64,000 nucleotides of DNA, taken from Sipunculus nudus. Lineage: Eukaryota > Annelida > Sipuncula > Golfingiida > Sipunculidae. The stretch is from positions 55,648,118 through 55,712,117 of the forward strand of contig CM049317.1 in the NCBI GenBank assembly GCA_026874595.1. Reading direction: 5' to 3'. Below the pieces are notes generated by a model. It was not told where the DNA came from. It saw only the letters and a program-made list of their open reading frames with translations, and ran no database searches. The translations under genes and the position numbers were made by a program. This document shows positions 38,361 through 49,544 of the stretch, in pieces (within the stretch, counting starts at the first letter, position 1; each line of letters starts with the position of its first letter).

Positions 38361-38708
38361 TTGATTAGGCCACTGATCCTGAAAGCCGGGAAATATCCTT
38401 CATGTTCTGTAACTAGGTCTATGGCCAACAAAAACACCCATAAGGAGAATGGTCCAGATAACAACACTCTGGGAGTCACTAGTGACTCGTTTAACGACTC
38501 GCCCGTACAGAATGCAGCATTTTCAAGGTTAGAACTTATCGCGGAACAGCATCAGGAAGCTGATATTCCCTGTTTGTTTCCCAGGGCAGTTTCTAAAGAT
38601 GAACTGTCACAGAACCCAGTTTGTTTTATGTTAAAAATGGAGTGCTTATGCGTAAATGACGATCACCTGATGTATGCGCTGATGATGAGTGGGCCATCAA
38701 ACATCTAA
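38361..38708 (+). pseudogene. Protease-integrase linker region of the element
   Basis: 115 codons open between the protease and the integrase zinc finger. It holds a VTRSMA stretch near its N terminus and an acidic, glutamine-rich middle, as is usual between protease and integrase in integrase-first elements. It is separated from the next frame by a stop at about 38706-38708. No enzymatic motif is expected here. Confidence 0.5.
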
Positions 38709-38713
38709 TAGTA

Positions 38714-39457
38714 ATGCCCAAAAGCTATCGCAATGAAATTCTAAGCATGGCACATGAGGCTCCTTTGTCTGGCCCTTTAGGTATAAATAAAACTTATCAG
38801 AAAGTTAGTAAACACTTCTATTGGCCTAACCTCAGGAAAGATGTTGTACAATATTGTAAATCATGCCATACATGCCAGATGGTAAGCAAGCCCAGTCAGA
38901 ATCCTCCTGAAGCCCTACTTAGGCCTATTTCTGCTTTCGAGGAACCATTTAGTAGGATTATTGTTGACTGTGTTGGACCACTGCCCAAAACAAAATCTGG
39001 ACATGAATACTTGCTGACAATTATGTGCGCATCTACTAGGTTCTCTGAGGCAATACCATTGCGCAAAATTAATGCCATTAGTGTTGTCAAGGCTCTGACC
39101 AAGTTTTTTACAACTTTGAGTTAGCAAAATCCAACCAATCTGACCAAGGGTCTAATTTTATGTCTGGTTTATTCCAGCATGTTATGCTTAAGCTAGGTAT
39201 AAAACAGTACAGTTCGCCATATCATCTTGAGTGTCAGGGGCTCAGGGCGCCCTCGAGTGTTTTCACCAGACATTAAAAACAAGATTAGGAATTATTGTTA
39301 TGGCACACAGGAAGACTGGGATGAAGGAATCCACCTATTGCTGTTTGCTGTCAGAGAATCCTTTCAAGAGTCCTTGGGTTTCAGTCCCTTTGAACTAGTT
39401 TTTGGACACTCAGTTCGCGGTCCATTAAAACTGCTTAAAGGTAAAACTCTTATGTGA
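38714..39457 (+). pseudogene. Retrotransposon integrase, frameshifted
   Basis: Frame 38714-39124 has the zinc-binding domain (H14, C51, C54, with YCKSCHTC) and the start of the catalytic core (VDCVGPLPKTKSG, first catalytic Asp at residue 85). A stop then a frame change at about 39120 leads to SDQGSNF (second Asp) and HLECQG (catalytic Glu position) to about 39240. Frame 39227-39457 carries the C-terminal part of the core (AVRESFQESLGFSP and VFGHSVRGPLKLLK). Integrase inserts the cDNA copy into the host chromosome. The second histidine of the zinc finger, expected in a GHLG-type context, is proline here (SGPLG, residue 21). Confidence 0.85.
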
Positions 39458-39476
39458 AAATCCTGATTCTCTTAGT

Positions 39477-39707
39477 TTGTTGCAGTATGTCTTAGACTTT
39501 CGCACTAAACTACACAATGCTTGTGAGATTGAAAAGTCTAATCTAAAATCTGCACTAGGTAAAATGAAAACAAAGTATGACAAGCACAGTGTAAGAAGGA
39601 CATTTGAGCTTTGGGAAAAGGTCCTTGCCTTACTATCCATCCCTGGCAGACCTGTGCAAGCTAGGTATTTGGTCCTTACATTGTTGACAAGAAAGTCAGT
39701 GATTTAA
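39477..39707 (+). pseudogene. Integrase C-terminal region fragment
   Basis: A 76-codon frame with a basic middle (residues about 29-42) and a degenerate GDKVLVLLP-like block seen here as WEKVLALLSIPGR, which in Gypsy-type elements follows the catalytic core and helps bind DNA. It is out of frame with 39227-39457 and ends early. Confidence 0.6.
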
Positions 39708-40069
39708 ATTACATACTGTTGACATCAGATAAGCGTAAGAAGAAACAACTCTGCCATAATAACATGTTGAAACCATATTATGACAGAAATGACACATCAG
39801 ATGTTGTACATAATGTTACTGTTAATTGTGTAAAAACTGACCCAGATCCAGTTAAAGTAGATACTGATTGTAAGTGAGATGTGGACATTCAGTGTGGAAC
39901 AGTACCACTAAAAAACTCAGACGTGCTTAACAACCTGGATGCCAAACTGTCACACCTTACTGCACAACAACAACAAGACCTCAAGAACCTGCAGCGGAAT
40001 TATGAATATTTGTTTAGTGACATTTCAACGCGAACTATTGTGCCATGACGTCGATGTTGGCGAGACAAG

Positions 40070-40800
40070 CGCGGTTAAGCAGCATCCTTATAGACTGAAT
40101 CCAGAAAAGTAAAAGTATCAACAGGATGAGATTCAATATTTGCTGGACAATGATTTTATTGAACCCAGTAACAGTAACTAGAGTTCACCATGTATTCTTG
40201 TGCCAAAACCTGATGGAAGTTAATGTATGTGCACAGATTATCGAAAACTGAACTCTGTCACCAAGACCAACACGTTCCCGATTCCGAGGATCGATAATTG
40301 TATTGATAGAGTCGGTGGCTTCAGATATGACTTCTAGTTTGACTTGCTAAAAGGATTCTGGCAAGTTCCGCTGACAGAACGAGCAAAAGAAGTGTCCGCA
40401 TTTGTGACGCCGCAAGGACTGTACCAGTATAAAGTTATGCCGTTTGGCATGAAGAACTTGCCAGCCACGTTCGAGCGCCTCATCTATATGGTTGTCAAGG
40501 ACATTCAGGGTTGCGCCGCATATATTGATGACCTTATCGTGTACAGTGACACCTGGGAGAAACATCTGCAAATTCTTCGCTACCTCTTCGAAAGACTCAG
40601 TGAAGCACGTCTGACCTAGTCAAGTCTGAGATTTGTCATGCAAAAGTAACAGTTTTGGGTCATATTGTAGGGCAGGGTCAAGTAAAACATGTTGATGTTA
40701 AAATAAGTGCTATTTCTGCATTTCCTAGGCCACAAAACAAAAACAAATAATGCGTTTTCTTGGTATGGTTAGATGCTACAGGAAGTTTTGTCCAAATTTT
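40070..40800 (+). pseudogene. Retrotransposon reverse transcriptase, broken
   Basis: Successive motifs of a Ty3/gypsy reverse transcriptase are readable: SSPCILVPKPDGS near 40184, CTDYRKLNSV near 40231, FDLLKGFWQVPLT near 40338, VMPFGMKNLPATF near 40437, and the catalytic YIDDL at 40521-40535. At least three in-frame stops occur before 40344, and a stop follows SEARLT at about 40617. A thumb-like stretch with MRFLGMVRCYRKFCPNF begins at 40750. RNase H is missing. It would copy element RNA into DNA in the particle if intact. Confidence 0.88.
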
Positions 40801-40822
40801 TCTGCTGTATCTGAACATAATT

Positions 40823-40953
40823 CCACTTCCTTCTTTATTCAATCCCCTAGACATTTCATGTTGCCAAGTGTAACAGAATCTGATTTTTTATCTCCATTAC
40901 AAAATTTATGTTCGTCACGACTACGTGATCTGTTGATATTATGTTCCATAACA
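40823..40953 (+). repeat. 3' LTR end fragment
   Basis: Matches the last 130 or so bases of the full LTR: CTTCTTTATTCA, CCCCTAGA, TAACAGAATCTGAT, CTACGTGATCTGTT, ending CCATAACA. It joins directly to the reverse transcriptase thumb region, so RNase H and the first 690 or so bases of this LTR were deleted. Confidence 0.85.
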
Positions 40954-41004
40954 ACTAGATTGCATGAACTAATCTTACAGATAGATCTCATACTGTGAAA
41001 AAAA

Positions 41005-42175
41005 GCTACGGTTGTATCTTCACGGCATCCTGTGAAAATTGGTATACCTCAAGGTTCTGTACCAGGGCCAATATTATTTTTGATTAATGTAAATGATATT
41101 ACTGGAAACACTCAAAATTGTCAATGTAATCTTTTTGCAGATGACACCATTATATATTTAACAAGTAATGATCTTAGCACAGCTAGGCAGGAACATCAAC
41201 ACGGCGTCACTACGTTATCTCAATGATTTTTAATAATAAGCTTTTAATCAATATCGAAAAAACTTCCACCGTTCTTTCCAGATCCTGTTCTATGGAGACT
41301 TTGGACCTGATAATCACAGCATTTGACCAGCCCTTCAAACAATCTAACAGTATCACGTACTTAAGAGTTTGTGCTTAATTAAAACCTAACATGGTCGGAT
41401 CACACTGAACAAGTGTGCAAAAAGCTCTCCTCTAAAGTAAGTGCCCTCTTTAGGTGCAGTCGATACATTCCTGGAGACACGGCTACGAAAATGTACAATG
41501 GCCTGATTCAGCCACAAATTGACTTCGGCCTTACAATCTGGGAAAATGCGCCTTCCTGGTGTCTGACTATCATTCAAAGACTTCAAAATCGAGATGGACG
41601 TATTAAAAGTCGCAATTTTAATCATTAATGTAGCATTACAGACATCCGCAGGCCCCAGGAATCAATATAGTTGAATATAAAGATGAATATCTGACTCGTA
41701 TCCTTACAATTGTTTGAATAACTTGAGCCCATCTTAAATCCTCCGGCAGACTACTTGAAAATCATTTCTATGCCGAGGTCCGTGGAACACATTAAATGAA
41801 CCTCAAAGATATTGCTCCTACCTATAGGTCTTTAAAAATGTACCACGTAATAGATTTAAACCTCCTTAGTACTTTATATGTCATATATTGCATGTTTTTT
41901 TTTTCAAATTCTGTTATATTTCATATTATGTCCTACTCATGATAGCTCTGTACATTATGTTGCACCTCATGGTTATATATTTTCATGTTTAATATCACGT
42001 CTTGTTGCATCACTTTATCTTAAACGACTTTTATTAATTGTGATTGCATTTTAAATTGTTTTACATTGTATGAAATGAATAGACCAACAGGACCCTGTAG
42101 CAGATCAGAACATCTTGTTTGAACGGGTTAACCTGTATAAATATGTTTATAAATAAATAAAAGTATACAAAGTGA
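41005..42175 (+). mobile_element. LINE (non-LTR retrotransposon) 3' fragment
   Basis: Frame 41032-41226 carries reverse transcriptase motifs IPQGSVPGPILFLINVNDI near its start and LFADDTIIYLTS, with the catalytic DD near 41142. A second frame, 41413-41628, has the thumb and C-terminal domain (KKLSSKVSAL, YNGLIQPQIDFGLTIW, QRLQNR). They are out of frame with each other and carry stops between. This places it among jockey/CR1-like LINEs, without a firm clade. Upstream domains are gone. It directly follows the LTR element end and runs to an AT-rich tail with AATAAATAAAAG near 42155. Confidence 0.8.
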
Positions 42176-42224
42176 CAAATTATTCCCTCATACACGTAAC
42201 CAAGCTGTGGTATGTTTTTCAGAC

Positions 42225-42500
42225 TCCTAAGGCCAAAAAGAGTTTGGTTCTCAGGCATTTTTTTTATAAATCAGTGCATGCGGGCGATATATTATTTTTT
42301 ACCTTTTTTTACATGTTTCGATAAAAATTTCATATGACAAGGGAAAAGCATGAAAATAACATATTTTTATTTTTGCTTAACAGGTAAAAGTACTAAATAA
42401 CAAAGGAAATCTTATCAAAATTGTATTATATCATATTCTTGAAAGATGAAAATCAAAATAATTTTTTTTTTAATGCGGGGGGTTAAAATTGACCTTTTAT
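42225..42500 (+). repeat. MITE-like family M1, copy 1
   Basis: As reverse complement this matches 49273-49544: shared pieces are TTTGGTTCTCAG / GGTTCTCAG, AGTGC..GCGGGCG, ATGTTTCGA, CATATGA..AGGG, CTTATCAA and ATGCGGGGGGTTAAAATTGA. The ends here are worn. Confidence 0.55.
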
Positions 42501-43049
42501 TTTTTTTTTGCCTAAATCTCCGTTTATAAAAAGACATATTGATGCCCATGCCAGGTAAGGTTATATATGGTAAATTGGCCTCTGTGGCAAGGCTATGACA
42601 TGTAAGGCTAACACATATAAGGCTATGACGTCCTGTGTGCCGTCTTGGCTGCAGTTGCGTAATCTTCATCTTATTGATCGATTCTTAAATTATAAGGAGT
42701 TGATTGGTACCCTTTTGTATTAGCCTACACAACTATTGATGGTGAACTTGGTATGTTAGAAATAGCCGAATAGCCTCTACTCTTAGGGAATTACAGGTGG
42801 GAAGGCCGCTTTATTATATCCTTGCTCTAAGCTGCCATATCTATAGATCCGATGACGTCAGAGAATTGCATCACTGTGTGCACAAGACAAAATCATCAAC
42901 CTCGGTGAAATTGAAATTCCGAAGAAACCATTGAAGAATCCTTGCGCGATTAACTCACTACTTAAATGATGGTGTTACCGAAGGTACAAAATCTGTCAGG
43001 AACCTCACTAGTATATTTTTAATCGGTCAGATCCTTGTTTGGCCGGTCT
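42501..43049. other. Unassigned spacer
   Basis: No supported feature. Confidence 0.4.
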
Positions 43050-43346
43050 TTACTGCCAGTGGCATGGCCTCCTAATTTGACAAGGCATTTTAGTTGGACA
43101 AACCCCGCAGTATCGATTCTCGTCACAATGTAGTGTGGTAGAGTTCGGCGTCGCCAATGGAGGTTTGGAAAGACGCCCTTTATTCGTCAAAGGTTGTTTC
43201 ATCAGAATGTGGCACTTTCCAAAACCATCGCCCGCCGATAAAAGCAGTCTACGGAAGATCAGATTACTTTCAGACATTTTGGCAGAAAGTTCGCCAACTG
43301 CCTTTAAAGAATCATTGGGTTTTGTGTCCATAGTATTGGAAATCAA
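43050..43346 (-). CDS. Possible coding stretch, unknown protein
   Basis: A minus-strand frame of 98 codons; an internal Met at residue 6 (MDTKPNDSLKAVGE) could start it. It has a soluble, amphipathic first half and a cysteine-rich end (four Cys in the last 25 residues). The plus strand is also open here (43135-43398), so strand is uncertain. No domain or partner exon is recognised. Confidence 0.18.
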   Translation of the reverse strand: MISNTMDTKPNDSLKAVGELSAKMSESNLIFRRLLLSAGDGFGKCHILMKQPLTNKGRLSKPPLATPNSTTLHCDENRYCGVCPTKMPCQIRRPCHWQ

Positions 43347-43852
43347 AAGGGCATACGGAGGGTCTCCAAATTCGGTTTATTTATCCTATTATCTCTAGAA
43401 AAACTAACGATTTTATTTTCATTCCTCTACCGTCTGTTTCACCAGATGTTCATTGTAACAAATGAAATTATATATTTTCTACTTTAAATGAACCTGAATA
43501 AATAATTATCTTACATCTGTGTTCGATGGATAAGAGATTCCTACCATGTTAACACATATCAAAAGAAAAATGCCCTTTAGAGTTTGCAAAAGATTTGCAT
43601 AAATAACAACTGTTTGTCTCTGGTGCCGAATTACTGAAAAGTAATCATCACAATTCCATACACAACAACACACACAAGTTAACTTCAGATATTTCTGTTA
43701 TATGAATAATCTAACATGCAATTTGAAATAAATCTTATTGTTGTGTCTAACTAGTGTTGGTTGGCTACGTTTATGTTCAGGGATGGGGGATGACTAATAG
43801 GGGTAGGTGGGAGCAACCTCTTTTTTGTAAACCTGAACGAATATTGCTCTTG

Positions 43853-43904
<52 letters not shown>
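43853..43904. repeat. (TA)n microsatellite
   Basis: Pure TA repeat. Confidence 0.95.
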
Positions 43905-43909
<5 letters not shown>

Positions 43910-44064
43910 GCCTGTCAGCCTTGATATATTTGAGATATTACAACCAAGTATAAAAATAACGGAAAGTCAGGAGAGCTGAAAGGCAGAAACGTAACAAAGG
44001 TCTCTCATCCTTTTTATTGATATATATCTTATTCCAGTGTAAAACTCTTATTCTCTGAATAGCA

Positions 44065-44116
44065 GGGGGGGCATATACTTCCCCCCCCCCCCCCCCGTCC
44101 TATTGACGGCCCTGAA
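44065..44116. repeat. Small foldback (MITE-like) with G/C runs
   Basis: AGCAGGGGGGGC, a short loop, then a long C-run and GACGGCCCTGA. The outer CAGGG(C)C..GGCCCTG and the G/C runs can pair. It resembles the ends of a hAT-type MITE with the inside lost. Confidence 0.4.
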
Positions 44117-44164
44117 TATCTGACAGCCAGACAAGCACGTATAGCAAAGGTCCAGCCACTTTTA

Positions 44165-44245
44165 ATTAACTAGGTAAGAGGCGTTAAGGTTTAATAAAAA
44201 TGGAGGCGGTTACCTCCACTCCCCTAATATTGAAAAAAATTAGTA
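44165..44245 (+). repeat. Third copy of the inverted-repeat arm sequence (partial)
   Basis: TTAATAAAAATGGAGGCGGTTA and neighbours match the arm at 11405-11525. It contains GGAGGCGGTTACCTCC, which is nearly self-complementary. Confidence 0.45.
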
Positions 44246-46129
44246 ACCTCTTTTTCTTTCTGGCAATCAGCATACACATCCATCCCTGAATCTCTCTAAC
44301 ATAAATAAGCCTTTTGCTCAAACTTATTTAGGTATTTTGCTTATATGGAGGCCCGACGATAAAGTGGGACTTTATAGGATTCACCGAGACTTCACATTCT
44401 TTCATCAGCGAATGGCCAAAGGACTGGGACATGCAACGAATGAAAGACCAACCTACAAAAAACTCAAACCTTCAAGTATATTTGATAATATTAGATATAT
44501 AATATATATTATAAGGAATGTATAATATGAAATAAATGGAACTTTTACTAATTTTATGATTCATTTAACGTATTACGAGCATTTGCAAAGACTACAGTAC
44601 AAGAGACGTTAACATGTTGAAATTAATTAATTTTCAATTAAAGCATTTAATTACTAGAAAGCACTCAGAGAGGGCAGACCTCCGCCAATGCAGTTCTGTT
44701 TCAATATATTGTAATTATTCTTAAAAATGTTTCTTATATGATAACTTGTGGCCCCATATTGATGGGATGTATGTCAGATAATATTAAGTACAATATCACT
44801 ATTGTATGGTAATTTCATAATTCGCACATGAGTTTCCCATCCCGAAAAAATTAACTTTATTTTAATTCACCGAGTTTGGGATTATTTTATCAGTTTATGA
44901 AGATATGGTATAAAATCTTCTGATAGATTTAATTGCACAACTCATTGCTAAAAATTGGAGAGGACTCATTTCAACACACGAATGTTATTTGTACAACCTG
45001 GATAAAATAAATATCTTTAAACAAAATGGAAAACGAACTCCAGACCTGACCAACATTTTATTACTTCTGTGTAGTTTTTTGTCCCTTGTATGTCACATAA
45101 AACCCCTTGTTACCTTTGTATCTATTCAGCAGATTATTCTGATAGAGATGTAAACTTCGCATAAAGAGCAGGGACTAACGTGTATCTTGGTTCTCAAGCT
45201 CCCTTCACCAATGGCTCTGAATTGAAAGGAAGCTTTTGAATGAAGTTTCACGTGATGTTGACCCAGATTAGCCTAAAACTTTAACAGATTGCTCTTTTCT
45301 GAGTTTTCCTTTCCCCTATAAAATTGCAACAAAATCTGTTCTGAACTGTCTGCGTAAATTTACTGACAAATAAACCGAGGGTAACGTATTGTGTTTTTCA
45401 ACACCTGTCGGAGTATAATCGAGCTTTTGGTTCCACTTTAAGCCGTCCCTTCTGTGGAAGTGATATTTAAAGAATAAATCCAACATTTAAATAAAAATAG
45501 GTTTTAAACATAATCCCTCACTATCAGGTGATGATTTGTGTATCAGCTGCAGACCTTTCAAATTACCGGTTATTAGGTACGAGTTATTAAGAGCAACTGA
45601 CCTGAAGCTGTACAAATGATGTCTGCATGACCTTATTTGCATGTCAGAATGAGACCACGAACGTGACTCGGAAGATTCTCTATTCCGGTGTGTCTGTGTT
45701 CTACCTAAATGACATTTATTTCTTGTGTAATTAGAGAAAGACAAATTACTAGTGTATGTATATTTAAATAACACGTGTCATCATTGCGTTTGTCATCCCT
45801 GTGCACCGATTCGAGGGTTTCCGTCTAAAATATCCTTCTGTGACTCATGGAGGAGGGCCTGTCGTCGTAGAGCGTTATCACAGCTTCTTCTCCGTCCATA
45901 CGGGTCCGACCGTAGCCAAATTCTCTGCGCTGATAAGATTATCGCCTTGAGACTACCTCCGGTGAATCTTTCATTGCTTTAAACCCTGAACAATTCATTT
46001 CTCGCAAGTATTTGGTAACCTTTACTTGCCGCCATTTTTTAACAAAGCTTAAATCCAGATGTCGAAAGTCGCATTTCCAAATTAAGCTAGTACTATTTAT
46101 TGTCTTCTCTGATTAATTTCTAAAACAAG
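44246..46129. other. Unassigned spacer
   Basis: No supported exon; several overlapping short frames on both strands (for example at 45487-45982) have no domain. Confidence 0.4.
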
Positions 46130-46470
46130 TGGCTCATAGCCTATGATGCCTAGCTGCAGATAAGGAACCTTGGACTATTGGTAGCATTACTCCCAGAGAG
46201 CTCAAAATCATGCATGTTGCCAGTAGTACTTAGAAAATAGGTTATAACTCCCTTATTTTGGGTTTCCATAAAGTTTTTTCCCTCAGGAACTCCCAAGATT
46301 CTACGTTTCTATGTTCAACTGCTACAATACGTGTGGAACTGACTTAAGGGTTCTCAAATAATCTTTCTTTCACATAGCTCAAAGAATATAGGTCACGATG
46401 ACCTTATTTCAGGTTGCCAAGAAGTTTTACCTAGAAGCATCTCCACTGAATCACTATATTATAAACAAGA
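46130..46470 (+). repeat. Degenerate relative of the 340-bp tandem repeat
   Basis: The blocks CTTATTTTGGGTTTCCAT..AGTTTTT and CAAAGAATATAGGTCACGATGACCTTATTTCAGGTT correspond weakly in order to GGATATGGGTAACAGAGACCTAATTTC and following in the 32-33 kb array. Confidence 0.3.
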
Positions 46471-48824
46471 TAAAAGATTTAAATAGTTTTAACGTTGCCG
46501 ATATTCCTTACAGCATGCGAAATAAGCATTGTGTCTCAGCATATAAAAAGTGACACGTTGCCGAAGAAGGATTTGAGACGTCACGTCTGGGGGTCACGTT
46601 ATGTTGGAATGATATCGCCCCAAAGCACTTTTGTAATTTACTATAGTGGTCTATTATATCAGACGAATGACGGGAGTGCATGTTTGACCGAAGAATAAAA
46701 CACAAGGGATAATATTCACACCATTTTTTAGATTTCCGCAGGGGGCCTGTTGTCCCCATGACCCCACAAAGGCACAGACTGACTGATGTCGTGTCCGAAC
46801 AACGTGATCTAGTGAATGTCGCAAAAGGCCGTAATTCGTCTATTTCTTTGTATCGAAGTTTTTTTTTGTGTTCTAGATGAGCTGTTCAGATATATGGATG
46901 TTCCCAGACACAGACGTAATATGTTGGCAGAAAAAGGGAGATAACTTCATGTGGGGTCGCAAAGTTGATAACCCAATGACTTTATCTCATCTGTTTTGTC
47001 ACATATACTACGACTGGTTGCCGATTATCTTGTGACATTGCATTTACCTAACTATTTTCCTAAACACGTATTAGATATTTATTGCTATATGAAACGCGTG
47101 ATACAAATATCATATTAAAGCAAATAGCCAAAATTTCACTAAAAATAAACATGTATATTTTCAGATTAAGAAAAAAATGGTAATCGGTGAGCTACATCAC
47201 CAGTCTAAGAGATGTATATTCGCAAAGTAAAATCTACCGTTCTTTCATTTCCTCTATTCTCTTTACGCACTTGTGTAATTAATATTATTTACGGATCGAC
47301 AAAATTCAGTATTCTATCATATGTTATAATCGAACATGAAAACAATCCTTTGAAGCCTTAATTTCTCCTTAAGATGTCAATCTTCATTTTCATATATTAT
47401 ATTAACCGAAACCACAAAAATAATCACGAAATACTGTAAACAGATATTACAATTTTTTTATTCATAAATACAATGAGTCAGTGAGGTTTTAGTTTTCCCG
47501 TAAATGAATCCCAGTTTTTACACATGAATCAATAATTTTACACAGGACTTAACTGGGCAATCCAGGTGCAATGGATGACAAGGAATCTAATCGTAAATCA
47601 GTCAAGAAAGGACGTCTAAAAATAAAACCAATTCAACATAGGATAAACCTAATTCTTCCATGTGACTGAAAGTGTGCCTCAAGGAACATCGACTTAAGAA
47701 ATGAGATCTCCAGCTCAATGCAAGATTAACGTGTGATTAAACACGAAATTACGATCTCAGATGAAAACAAAACACGTTTATGACAGCCGATGATATTTTT
47801 TGTGACATTAGTCGGTTCGGGCTGGTAGAAGATTGTTTGGTAGACTTTTGAGCAATTAACGGTCTCCGGTTTTTATGCTGATAGAACCAGAAGCCTGGAT
47901 GCGACGATTATAGAAATTAAAGGGCAACTTGTCAGACGACTTTGGGGAATGCACGGTTTCTGGCGTTTGAGAGGTGTCATCCATAGTGCATAGTCCGTAG
48001 CCAATAGAGCATAGTCCATGAAGCATAGTCTACAGTCCAACGTCAGTGATCCACTCGAAACTAATTGGTGTTTTTTTCTTCCTTCTTTTTTTTTCACACA
48101 CATAAAGACCATAACACACAGTCCTTGGGACTGGACTACACTGTCCACTTAATAGGGGTGCCCATGATATTGAGATCCTAACCGCAATATAAATAGTGAG
48201 TAGAATTAAATGGAATTTAAAAAAAAAATGCTCAGCATATATAGGTGCACACCTAATGGAGATGCTCACTCGGAGAAGGCACTATATATTTCTAAATGTT
48301 TATGTAATGCAAGTGCCCTTTTCTTTCAGAATTAACTCATTTATACTCATACTTTAGGAATAAGGCAAGCCCTAATGGCTATTGTATATAAAATTTTCAC
48401 TAGTTGTCATTGATTTGAAGAAACAAAAATACAATACGGTAAATAATTATTCCAGAAAATGCTACTTCCTTTCAAACTGCAGTCACTTTTTTGTCATTTG
48501 TAGGAGCTCTACAAACTAACTAGACTCATCATAAAGGAAATTAACATTTACTTCAACATTTGAATTAGGGAAATATTATGCTGAAATATCTCTCATAAGT
48601 AATATTGTATTTGAGTTCTGAATATCATTACACATACCTGTACCGATCTGGTCTCCTACCAAATCTATTTTACTGAAAAAAAAATGTTCTATATTTTTTT
48701 TTTCTTTGTTATTTTTTTTTACATTTAACCTTTCCGAATCGGCCTCTACCCCTTCACACTGCGCAGACTCAGACTCATAAGGGCACGACTCTGCAGGTAA
48801 GGGTTTATGGGCATTGAAATCTAA
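46471..48824. other. Unassigned spacer
   Basis: No supported exon. Short frames at 46495-46759 and 47873-48269 overlap on strands or start in repeats. The minus frame at 48576-48833 is lysine/glutamate rich from A-runs. Confidence 0.4.
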
Positions 48825-49150
48825 CCCCCACAATGCACCGCGGCTTTTTCACACACCAGCGGCGTAGGTTAAAGGGTAGTGAACATGGAAAAGTATAGTC
48901 CCTTCAAATACGTTTGAATGCAATTGCTTCAAGGCAAATAACATAAACATGGATGTTGTTGTGACTCCATGGAATAAGTAATATTTTGCAGGCATGTGTC
49001 TGTGAAATGTAAACAGAAAGTGTTTCCTTAAAATGTAAGAAATTTTGATTTTAAAGTTTGACAGTTGAGACTAGCTGTCCCACAAGGCCTGTCAGGAAGG
49101 GATTCAATTTAAACAGAAACGACCTCTGTTGGAAGGGTGCTAACCAGCTG
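48825..49150 (+). repeat. Dispersed repeat family P2, copy 2
   Basis: Same orientation as 60250-60560 and opposite to 28870-29165. It begins near CACAATGCACCG, passes CACCAGCGGCGTAGG, CAAGGCAAATAACATAA and TGTGAAAT, and ends near the TTTTAAAGTTTGACAG and GAAACGAC..CTG blocks. Confidence 0.65.
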
Positions 49151-49272
49151 TGGGAGTGCTAGCTGGCCGGCCGGCTCGGTGCCATTAATGGAGCCCATTT
49201 GACTTGGCAGTATGTTCATCTCTTAAACCTTTATTAACGTGTGGAAAAAAATCTTATGTAAGACAAAAAAAA

Positions 49273-49544
49273 GTATGGTTCTAAGGCACAGCCCGCTTCA
49301 ATTTTAACCCCCCGCATCATCAATTTTTATTTTGAATTTCATCTTTCAAGAAGACAAAAAATACAATATTGATAAGATTTCCTTTGTTATGTAGTGTTTT
49401 CCCTGTCTAGCAAAAATACATCTATTAATATCATCCTTTCCCCTGATCATATGACATTTTTGTCGAAACATACAAAAAAGGGATAAACAAAAAATCGCCC
49501 GCCCGCACTGATTTTCGAAAAAAAAATGTGTCTGAGAACCATAC
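49273..49544 (-). repeat. MITE-like family M1, copy 2, with terminal inverted repeats
   Basis: GTATGGTTCT at 49273-49282 is inverted exactly as AGAACCATAC at 49535-49544, and A/T runs extend the match outward on both sides. The inside matches 42225-42500 in the opposite orientation. It has no coding capacity. Confidence 0.6.

Larger units (their letters stand above)
37408..40953 (+). mobile_element. Decayed Gmr1-like LTR retrotransposon (protease-integrase-RT order)
   Basis: A degenerate Ty3/gypsy-related element: partial 5' LTR 37408-37775, aspartic protease near 38092, integrase 38714-39707, reverse transcriptase about 40070-40800 and the last 131 bp of the 3' LTR at 40823-40953 (ends CCATAACA). 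Gag, the tether into the protease, RNase H, most of the 3' LTR and the primer-binding site are missing. Many stops and frameshifts make it dead. Integrase lies before reverse transcriptase, the reverse of normal Ty3/gypsy order and as known for the Gmr1 group. Its LTR pieces belong to the same family as the solo LTRs in this window. Confidence 0.85.
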
